NCBI RefSeq assembly: GCF_047675955.1
Contig: NC_132909.1
Span: forward strand, 40,971,931-41,035,930
Direction of reading: 5' to 3'
Length of the DNA stretch: 64,000 nt
Origin: Chlorocebus sabaeus
Taxonomy: Eukaryota > Chordata > Mammalia > Primates > Cercopithecidae
The notes under the pieces were generated by a model, which was not told the origin of the DNA, ran no database searches, and was given only the letters and a program-made list of their open reading frames with translations. Shown here one piece after another: positions 51,836 through 64,000 of this stretch. Made by a program: the position numbers and the translations under genes. The stretch's first letter is position 1, and every line of letters begins with the position of its first letter.

Positions 51836-53059
51836 CTTTCTCTCTTCTGCTTTTCCCCCCATAAGCATTCTTTCAAGTGCACGCAGTGTGCAAAATTCAG
51901 ATGTCTAAGAGTTCAAGAACCTGTCCAGAGACCTGGCTGTTTTAAGAGAAAATATAAATTATAAATAAGAGGCTTTATTCTCATATGTGAAAATAAGGGA
52001 GGATAACTACCTGATTTTTATAAAAGGTTTAGATTATATTTTTTTTCTGCTTTTTGAAATATGTGTAAATCATATTAGCAATGAAATAAACCTTTTGTCA
52101 TTCTTTTTGACTCAGAATTGTCTTTATCTGGGACCTGAGATTCATTGCTTTCCTTTTGTCTTGGCAAAAGATTATACTTTTTTTATCTTTAGTCTTTAAA
52201 GTAGACACAACTTTATTCAGAGTAAAGTTCATTTCAAGAGCATAATAAAGTTGAGCACAAAGATAGGAATAAATTTAGCAATACAGAATAACAAAGACTA
52301 AAAGATACTGAGTAAGTTCTTTGGCAAAAACATGATTATCCAAGGTGATTATTTGCAGGCTGACATACTTACACTGCAAAAGCCAGAAGAGTTCAGTGTA
52401 TAAACTGAACAGTGGAGTCTGTTGTACTTGGCTTACTTCAGTACAGTTAGTGTAGTTATGTGTAGTGTTTGTAGGCAACCTGCATTCATATAAATTAACC
52501 AGTATTTTCTACAATAGTATGAATTTAAGATCACAATATTTACTTTGATTGAATTCCTTAGTTATTTTAATATTATTATTCATACTTTTGAAATATAGTT
52601 TCAACCGAATTATAGTTCAGATAATTTTTTAAAATCTTACATACATTGTGACTAGTACATAAAATTACTGATACTTATATATTTATATCTGATATCCAAA
52701 AATTTTACCATTAAATTGTTATAGTAGATATTAGTTGACATGCTTATTAATATATCCAGTGGAAATAATTATAGGTAAGCATAATTTTAGTGTCATATAT
52801 TTTACCAAATTAGTGTGCTGCTATTGCAGGACAAATAAAGACAGGTGATATGGCTACCCAGAAACCGTAATAGCTCTCCAGTCAGCTATGTTGCAAGCTC
52901 TAATATATTCTACTATATTAACACAGTCAGATTTCAATTTTTTATAAAAATGCGCTGGTGGAAGTTGTCAGATGTATTCCAATATAGATCTCACATTCAA
53001 TGGTTAGGAAATAAGAGAACAGCAGAGATGGAGGATAAATCTTTTAAAATTCTGCTGAG
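51836..53059. other. AT-rich intronic sequence
   Basis: No recognised element. It is AT-rich with many stops; possible ancient repeat relics cannot be told apart by eye. Confidence 0.5.
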
Positions 53060-53358
53060 AGCTGGGTGTTGTGGCTCATGCCTGTAATCCCCGCACTTTG
53101 GGAGGCCAAGGTGTGTGGATCACCTGAGGTCAGGAGTTTGAGACCAGCCTGGACAATGGTGAAACCTCCTCTCTACCAAAAATAACAGAATTAGCCATTT
53201 GTGGCGGTGTGTGCCTGTAGTCCTAGGTATTTAGAAGGCTGAGACAGGAGAATCCATTGAACCCGGAGGCGGAGGTTGCAGTGAGCCAAGATCACACCAT
53301 TGCACTCCAGCCTCGGCAACAAGAATGAAACTCCATCTCAAAAAAGAAAAAAAAAAAA
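53060..53358 (+). mobile_element. Alu: Alu
   Basis: GAGCTGGGTGTTGTGGCTCA to an A-rich tail; AATTCTGCTGAGA and AATTTGCTGAGA flank it. Confidence 0.93.
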
Positions 53359-56249
53359 TTTGCTGAGAATATGCCCCCTTTATTCAATAATGCTCATGTT
53401 TCTCTTGCTGAGAGTAGCTATGCACTTTGGGTGTTTGGAAAGATATTCTTCTTTGGGAGATATTTTCTGGCCAACTTGATCAATCTTACATCTAATCTCA
53501 GTTTTTTCTTAAGACACTAACATTTTTCTCTCAATATAATCTTTCTCAGAATGAGAGCTGTTTTTCTCTCGAATGCGTTGTGTGTCTATAGTTAATAGAA
53601 ACCCTATTAGTATTCCATGGTGTCTGTGAAAGACGTGGGCTGTCACAGTGAGAACTCTCAGAGCTGTCTCTATCTGGACTCGTGCTAAAACCCGGCAGTA
53701 TTTTTTCCTGTCACCGTTCTAAATAAAAACTAAGGCTGAAACACTTCCCCCTTTTCTATTATTGTGAAGGTGCAATTCTACCCAGGAGGTCTGCAGACTC
53801 TCCTCCTGCTGCTCAGGCTTCACTCTCTGATGTGGCACCGGAGTGCTGCTGTGGCAATTGCGGTTCACCTAAGATGCCAGTTTCCAGCTGTGAGCCCTGT
53901 GCTGTGGGCTGTGCCTCAGTGGCAGATGGTAGGGGTCAAGAGAGTACACTAGCCACCAGGAGAGGGAAAGCAGGAGTACTCTAGCCCAGTGCTCAGGGAG
54001 TAGAGAGCTATTGCTTTAAAATGTAAATAGCCAAAAGGATAGCACCCAAATCAACAATTTTTGTCGAACAGTTAAAGCCTACTTTCAGCAGGCACCGGGG
54101 TTCAAGTTGAAAATTACCTCCAGTCATGAAGATGTGAAAAGTTTATTTTGTCATTGATTATAACGGATTAGCATACAGAGGTGGCCTTCCCAACTACCAG
54201 GTGAATTTAGGATGAACTATGTATGACATAGTATTGTAAATTCTACCTGTAGATGAATTATGGTGACTGTCTTTCTGTCTTTGCAATCTCTTGAGCAAAT
54301 TGACTGTAATACATGTTACATTCACGTATAATTGTGTAATAAAACAGTTTTCTTTCTGTTCTGTTATTGTGGAGTTCCTCTGGGACTGAAGAAAAGTTTG
54401 CTTCTAATTATATTTTCCAAACCTTGTCTAGAATTACCAGACGTAATGTAAACACATAAGGTGCCAACTAAGCTTTAGTCTAGATAGGCCTTTTCTGCTC
54501 AGACTTCCAGTCAATTCACAATTGTGCTGCGAAGTGCATGCTGTCCCCTAAATATGCAGGTGGAATTGTGTCTGTACGTACTTGGTATCTATCATCCTCT
54601 ACAGTCACTTTTAGAGAGGCTAGAACAGATTTCTACAAACTTCATAGGTCAGATATTAACCATTTTACCTCTTTCCATGACTTGTGTCTTCAGACCTGAA
54701 ACTGATTCAGTGACCATGGGGCACCGAAACCCAATCACAGTAAAATATGTGCATTGAGGAGACCTGTAGACATGAGAATCTCCACTTCTCCCTCCCTCCT
54801 CATGCTAAAATGCTCACAAATGTTCAGGTAACATTTACCTGAACACTGCTGCTACTTAACCCATGCAGGGCCTGAATTTGCAGCTCCATATTCTAAATCT
54901 AGGTCTTCAGAATTGAAAAGAAAAAAAATTTTTTAATATGAGGAATGCAAGTCCTTTTAGGTATCAAACTCAGAGAGACATTAAAATGAGAGCACAATTG
55001 TGTTTTTCACCCCCTTTTTTCAGGTATATATTTATCTCTTGATACTGCTCACTATTGCCACAAGTAGCTATAAATTAAACTAATAATTCCACACTGGACA
55101 CTATATTCCATATCCTTAACCTTAACGATGTATATCCAATCAATTATTAAAGTTATTTTGCATAAATAAGAATCTCTCACAACCAATTTTGTGTCAGCTC
55201 ACTCACTGTTCCTCTTTTTTACCTTTCCAAATCCACTTGTAAGTGCTGCTAATGTAAGGTTAGCAGGTTACATTAGGTTCCAGGCAACTTGAATATTTTG
55301 TCTCAAGTTAAAATCCTTAAGGTTGACCCAAATAAACTGTCTGCTTATGTTCATTTTGTGTCAGCTTTTTAAAGCAAAATATTATTTAGAATATTCTAGA
55401 GCAGCCTCTATGAGGGGATTTCTCCTTTGATTTCACTCTACTTGCTGTATCACCCAAAAATGCAGAGTGAGGGTGATTTCACCCAGAATCTGCAAATAAG
55501 GTCTGGCCTCTGCTGGGATTTACAAGGCAGGGCCTGACTGTGGATTGAGAATTTACAGAAAACCAACAGGAGATATTTTCTGCATTGTGAGATATCAACA
55601 TAGACATTTTAAATTCCTCTTTTGAGAATATGTCTTTTTGACCTTTTCACATCTTCGTCATTAACCTGCCACAGTTATGTGAGAGACTCCAGGAATAAAT
55701 GGAATCTGATGGCAGAATCTGTAAGTGTAAACAAGCATCTTAAGGGCACAAAGTATCCAGAGCCACGACCACAACTATACTTACCTGTAAAATGTGATAC
55801 TGGAGTAAAGTATTCTTGTCCTTCTACTTACCCAGCAGCTAGCAAATCAGGATGGATGACCCAGATTCTGGAGTTCAGCCAAAGTAGTTCTATTTTTTAT
55901 TTAGAATCATCCTGAGTCTTCTGTGCCTGGCTTATCGTTGGACCATCAGCCCAGGATCACTGGGAACCCTCTCACAATCACCTGTGAATCTTTGAGACAT
56001 TTGAGAATGTCCAGAACAGAATTGTGTCAGGCTGACAAGAGTGATTAATTCTGCTTCTGTCCCAGTGTGAGAGAAATGAGTCATCTTGTGTTTGTTTCTC
56101 CCATTATACAAGAAGTATCTTTGGTTGGTACCCAGATGAGAGTTTTTCCAGTTCCCTGGTACTTGGGTAAAAAATCAGGAGGTCTGGAGGTTCAAACAGG
56201 TAAACTAATTGCTTCCATTTTATATAGTCATAAAAAAATAGATGAAAAA
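53359..56249. other. Intronic sequence, no recognised element
   Basis: Mixed composition. Short open frames (53764-53952, 54524-54757, 55622-55915) have no recognisable domain. I see no convincing repeat here. Confidence 0.5.
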
Positions 56250-59637
<3,388 letters not shown>

Positions 59638-60060
59638 TCTCTTCATTATTAAGTATCTTTATGCGGCTGATGTGAACAAACCATCACATTTAATCTGGCA
59701 GCTGCCCTTCTTTCTTAGGTTTCCTTTGCATTTGTCTGTTTTTGGAAAATGAAGGCTCTCATCTTTGTCTACAAACCAGAAAAATTGAGAAAAACACAGG
59801 CTCATTCAATTACTGGATGTTTGACCAAATAATCTTTTTGTGCCAAAATCATTGGCATACTGATGAGCTTATTAGAAATTCAGCAACTCAGACTTTATCC
59901 TAGAACTTCTGAAGCAAAAAAAAAAAAAGCTGCATTAACTGGATCTCTACCTTATTGTACGCATTAAAATTGGACTGATACCTCCTAACTTAACATGTCT
60001 ATTCCATCTGAATAATATATAAAACTATGTCTTTTCCATCTGAAAAATACAATTAATTCC
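59638..60060. other. Intronic sequence, no recognised element
   Basis: Ordinary AT-rich intron between two Alus. Confidence 0.5.
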
Positions 60061-60350
<290 letters not shown>

Positions 60351-60646
60351 CACAATTAATTCTGTTCAATGTAAATACAGCACCCAAAATTGTATGTGCT
60401 AGTGTTTATTCCCCCAATTTATACTTTATTATCCAGAAAAACATTACATATACACTGATGTTATGGATCTTATACCACTTTCTTTTGTCAGAGTTAGAGA
60501 AAACATTAGAGAATATTTCTGTGTTGAAAACTATTTTATTGAATAATTGCCATCCTGCTTATGAGTCAGAACCAGCTCTCTTTACTCTCTCCATTTTACC
60601 TTGAGTCAAATTAAAAATTCTGCCCATGACCAATTGGTAAATATGA

Positions 60647-60865
<219 letters not shown>

Positions 60866-61260
60866 TGAACAAAGGAGGATGAATGCGAGAATAAAGGCAA
60901 AGACAAAAGAATATATTTGGAAGAAGCGGTCAGGGGGCTCCTTGCTTCTAGTGAACAAGTGACCTGAGCTTCTATAGCCCTTCGTATTTATGGAGTAAAG
61001 GAGACAGGGAGAAGAAGGAGGTTGTGGTCAGCTGCTTGACTTAATGCAGGCCTGCATGACTGTATTCTTTGAACAATACTCTCCAGATATTCCAGTAGAT
61101 AACCACAAGGAGCATGGCACCAGGGGTGACTGCCCTCAGTGTACCTTCTGGTGGTAGGAGCAGATGCGAGTTTGCCCACATTCTGCATTCATGATAAACA
61201 GTTTACTGTTTGACCATATAGCCTCCAGTGGAATGACCCTCAGAGTTTCAGCTCCTAACA
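60866..61260 (-). mobile_element. 3' LTR of antisense class II provirus
   Basis: On the minus strand the LTR runs TGTTAGGAGCTGAAACTCTG to TTCATCCTCCTTTGTTCA, 395 bp, with TG/CA ends. Immediately 5' of it (61261-61275 on plus) is a polypurine tract CAGAAAGGGGGAAA on the minus strand, which proves it is the 3' LTR of the element to its right. CCATAAATACGAAG on the minus strand is a TATA-like element. Family not firmly named (HERV-K14/LTR14-like impression only). It begins 71 bp after the KRAB-A exon. Confidence 0.9.
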
Positions 61261-61275
61261 TTTCCCCCTTTCTGT

Positions 61276-61925
61276 TTATGCATTAATCGAATGAATGTAA
61301 GGCCAGGTTGGGCAGCTGTCATTTTCTGATTGCTGGTCCATCCGATTTTACAGACTATGAACAGAAAACAGAGACAGAACAGCATTACTCCAAGAACTAC
61401 ATATGAGATTTTAATGTGGTGCTTTAGATAGGTCCAAGGATTGAGGCTCTCCAAGCCTTTCTGGAATTCAGTCCAGTCTTCTAAAGAAGGCTGAAACTCT
61501 TGAGTTTGCCTATTTAAATCAAGAATTTTGTTTTGTCATTCACCAGTGTCAAAGGTTATGTTGGATGTGAAAGTTCCCTGCAAATGGGCTCTCACAAGTT
61601 CCCATGGATACTCACTTTGGTTATGTTCTAAGTTGGTTACACAAATATGAGTGTGATTTAAATGACAACACAATTGCTGTTGCAATTGAAGCTTTATACT
61701 TGTAGAACTGTTGAATAGAACTATGCAAAACTACAGAGGACATCACAACAGAAGTTATTAGTGTGACCAAGGAAACAATAGCAAAAACTATTATGCCTAA
61801 GCCTCTACGGGCACAATGACTAAGTTGAGTTAGAAGAAGTTTCATGAAATGCAGATTAGGGGTGGCAGCCGAAGGCTCGGACAGATTAACAGGAATCCAT
61901 AGCCCAGGGATGCATCCCATAATGG
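61276..61925 (-). pseudogene. env: env transmembrane-subunit remnant
   Basis: The minus-strand frame 61920-61621 contains a hydrophobic fusion-peptide-like stretch (LGIIVFAIVSLVTLITSVVM) preceded by a basic pair CARRG where the subunit cleavage site of relatives lies. It is followed by VVLHSSIQQFYKY. After several stops, a second frame (61454-61248) carries the membrane anchor (VVLGVMLFCLCFLFIVCKIG) and a short tail. The surface subunit is absent. Stops at about 61620 and below break the chain. Not functional. Confidence 0.8.
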
Positions 61926-62580
61926 GCCAAGATACGGGCTAATCCTTACTGGATATTACTGACACATCAGCTCCTGTTTCCATAAGCCCATAAAATTTCT
62001 TTTAATTTGCGCTACACAGGTGGGTCTATTAGAGACTGTGGGTTGTGATAGATGGGTTTCTCATGTAGTTGTGCTCCCAAACCCTTTATTTCTTCATTTC
62101 TCCTTTTGTGGACAAGAATGTAATTTGCAGGACGTAAGCAATAATTACACTATATATTCTCCTGGTTCAAAAACCCAAAGATCTTGTGACATTAAAACTA
62201 CTTGAATTTCTCCTTCATAATCGGAGTCAACTACTCCTTGGACTACAGTGATGCCTTGCAAGTTAAGGCAGCTTTTGCCTAAAATTAGTCCCATGTATGC
62301 TGCTGGTATAGGTCCCCAAATAACATTGGGTACTTTGCTAGGTTTGTCTCCTGCAACTAATGTAATTCTTTCTCTGACTGGGAGATCTAATCCTGTACTT
62401 CCTGGTGTTCCTGGGGAGAGGGAATCAATGTTTCTCCTGGGACCAACCCTTAATATGGGGTTATGGTCTGAACTGCGAATGCCTTCATTGTTTGAGGGGC
62501 CTGGGTCCAGGGCCCCTTCTCGTTTCCCAACAGGGGGATGTCGTTCAAGCAGCACTGATTAGCCCAATGATTGCCGTTGT
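61926..62580 (-). pseudogene. pro: dUTPase/protease (pro) remnant
   Basis: The minus-strand frame 62555-62145 has dUTPase motifs: STGLDLPVRERITLV (motif 1), PNVIWGPIPAAYMGLILGKS, and VVQGVVDSDYEGEIQVV (the motif 3 region with the uracil-binding Asp-Tyr). It ends at a stop at 62145. Beyond a frameshift, YGLMETGADVSVISSKD at about 61944-61994 is the protease active site; the catalytic position is Glu (GAA), not Asp, and a stop follows at the next tryptophan position. The env remnant begins directly after, so the rest of the protease is deleted. Relic only. Confidence 0.85.
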
Positions 62581-62589
62581 TACTGCCCA

Positions 62590-63250
62590 GTGATTCCCTT
62601 TGTTACAGTGAGGACAGAGTCTTGGTTTTTTTTCTGCTCAGGGTTGGGGGCACTGCATTGTGAGGTCCTTTCTGTCCTGAGATCTGGTGGCATCCCTTTT
62701 TGAAATGTCCAGTTTTTCCACAATTACAACATTTTCCCACTTGAGGGTTTGACTCTTGGCTCCTTTTAGATCTGTCAACTACTAAACTAGCCATTACTTG
62801 TGCTAACATTGTAGAACAATGAAATTCAATTCCTACATTCTGACAAGCTTTAAGGTAATTCCCCAAGCTTTTTGTGGATCTCATGGGAGCCATTACTCGC
62901 TTGCAATCTGCATTTGGGTTTTCATAGGTTAGAATTATGGTAAGCATTTCTGGAGCAGGGGCATGAGGGATCTGATGCCACACTGCCTCCAGCAGCCATG
63001 CAATAAATTGTTCCTAAGGCTTTCATGATCCCTGCGTGATATGTAGAAAGACTGCACTGGAACTCCCTCTTCAGGAATTGTTCTCCAAGTGTGCTTGGCG
63101 GCTAAGGCAGACCAGTGGTAAGCAGCCTCTGGGAATGTTAATTGTTGTACCAGATCTGAAAATGGGCCACTGCCTGTCATCATTTCTGCAATGTTTCCTT
63201 GGCCAGCGGTGTGATTCTGCCTCGCCTGGTCTGCACACATTTCTTGCCAA
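62590..63250 (-). pseudogene. gag: gag capsid/nucleocapsid remnant
   Basis: The minus-strand frame 62983-62603 holds capsid C-terminal sequence (LTIILTYENPNADCKRVM) and one intact zinc knuckle CCNCGKTGHFKKGC (C-X2-C-X4-H-X4-C). A second knuckle, CPHCNKGNHW near 62585-62620, lacks the last Cys. The frame 63240-62935 (FPEAAYHWSALAAKHTWRT, then IPEEGVPVQSFYISRRDHES) fits capsid and the major-homology part. Frameshifts join the pieces. Not functional. Confidence 0.8.
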
Positions 63251-64000
63251 TTTAAGCTCCATGTCAGCTGTGCCCTGGTGGATAAGCAAGTGCAGCCAAA
63301 TGTTTTATATGAAAGTATGGGTGGTGCTTGGCTCTGAACACCGATTCTAACAGCCCTATAGTGAATTAACCATACTAGCTTTTAATTCTTTTAGTAATTT
63401 AAACTGTACAGGAGTGTGCTCATGTAAAAGATGTTGCGGATTGTTTGGATCAGTCCTCACAGTAATAGGAAAAGCACAAGGTCCTAAAGGCTCCCCAGTC
63501 ACAGCAGCAGCATGCAAGATTATTTTGTATGGAGGTTTTTACTTCTGTTATTGCAGGGGGTGGCAGAGACCAATTCTCTCCTGTTTTCTGCTTAGCAAGT
63601 GGCCAATTCTCCCCTTTCTTTTGCTCATTATTTTCTATAGGCATTCTCAGAGGAACAAATGATCTTTTTAATTCTTGAGACTCAGAACCTGACTCCTGTT
63701 GTCTGACAGAATAAGAAGGAGACAGTGGCAGTAGGACTGTGCAAACCAAACCCCAAGCAGACAAAACAGAAGGGTCCACTTTAAGACCTTTTTGATGAGC
63801 CAATTTCAATCTGTCTCCTACTCTATTCCAGTTTTCCTCATTGATAGTGCCTGCCTGCAGAAACCATAAGTTATGCTTAATAACCTCCTGCAGAAGGTTA
63901 ATGTCTGTGAATTAACTTGAGCTCCAGACTGTTTCAACAGAACTTTAAGCAACTGCACATAACGTGTTTCTTCAACAGACAAATTCTGCTCATGTTACCT
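63251..64000 (-). pseudogene. gag: gag matrix/p-region remnant
   Basis: Minus-strand frame 63809-63450 begins MKLAHQKGLKVDPSVLSAWG and is rich in Glu/Ser/Lys and Pro (NNEQKKGENWPLAKQKTGEN). It lies upstream of capsid in the same orientation, so it is the matrix to inter-domain part of gag by position. Matrix-like text continues to the window edge. Domain identity rests on position only. Confidence 0.6.

Larger units (their letters stand above)
60866..64000 (-). mobile_element. Betaretrovirus-like provirus, deleted, extends past window
   Basis: In proviral order (right to left): gag from beyond 64000 to about 62600, dUTPase/protease about 62580-61930, then directly env TM about 61925-61276, polypurine tract and 3' LTR. 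Pol (RT, RNase H, integrase) and the env surface subunit are missing. Many stops and frameshifts mean no product. The CCHC knuckles, dUTPase in the pro frame and env TM type place it in class II (HERV-K/HML-like). It lies antisense in the intron after the KRAB exon. The 5' LTR is outside the window. Confidence 0.88.

Noticed and set aside
55622..55915. 97-codon open frame in the intron
   Set aside because: No domain, no conserved context; not supported.

Overview
The window is primate nuclear DNA, most probably from an Old World monkey. At least nine Alu copies carry the joint variants of the cercopithecoid AluY lineage (CTCAAGCCTG in the promoter box region, ACTAGCCGGGCGAGGTGG in the middle, GATCTGGCCACTG or GATCCGGCCACTG in the right arm). 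The rest is typical primate repeat content: older AluS/AluJ, L1, HERV-H LTR7, MER11 and class II LTRs. It contains the 5' part of one KRAB zinc-finger gene of the ZNF91-like type, as found in chromosome 19 ZNF clusters. No bacterial, CRISPR, tRNA or rRNA feature is present.

Layout. Bases 1-420 are a probable old LTR fragment. Bases 421-8536 are a degenerate tandem array with units of about 70-80 bp, arranged in a larger repeat of roughly 2.65 kb and broken by two Alus. Bases 8640-14490 are an old, decayed gag-pro-pol endogenous retrovirus, split by three Alus and by a solo class II LTR. Bases 15100-39270 are L1 copies used as landing pads for Alus and solo LTRs (three LTR7, one MER11, one class II LTR inside another LTR, and one unassigned LTR), many with clear target-site duplications.

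The gene. A CpG-rich promoter and first exon lie at about 40380-40634. The exon ends exactly with an ATG. A 20-kb intron full of Alus and an L1 follows, then a complete 127-bp KRAB-A exon at 60668-60794. The protein made from these exons begins [19 protein letters not shown]. It should recruit TRIM28/KAP1, judging from the intact DV, EEW and MLENY positions. Later exons (KRAB-b-like/linker and the zinc-finger array) would lie to the right of the window.

Downstream of the KRAB exon. Only 71 bp after the splice donor is the 3' LTR of an antisense betaretrovirus-like provirus (60866 to beyond 64000). It retains gag, a dUTPase/protease remnant and an env TM remnant. Pol and the env surface part are deleted, and every frame is broken. 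The LTR terminus supplies the stop codon for the open frame that reads through from the KRAB exon into the intron.

Limits. Repeat family names come from sequence memory, not a database search, so subfamily calls are approximate. I see no clearly new molecular system. The most unusual structures are the 8-kb tandem array, the two nearly identical LTRs in opposite orientation 22 kb apart, and the KRAB exon/provirus arrangement.
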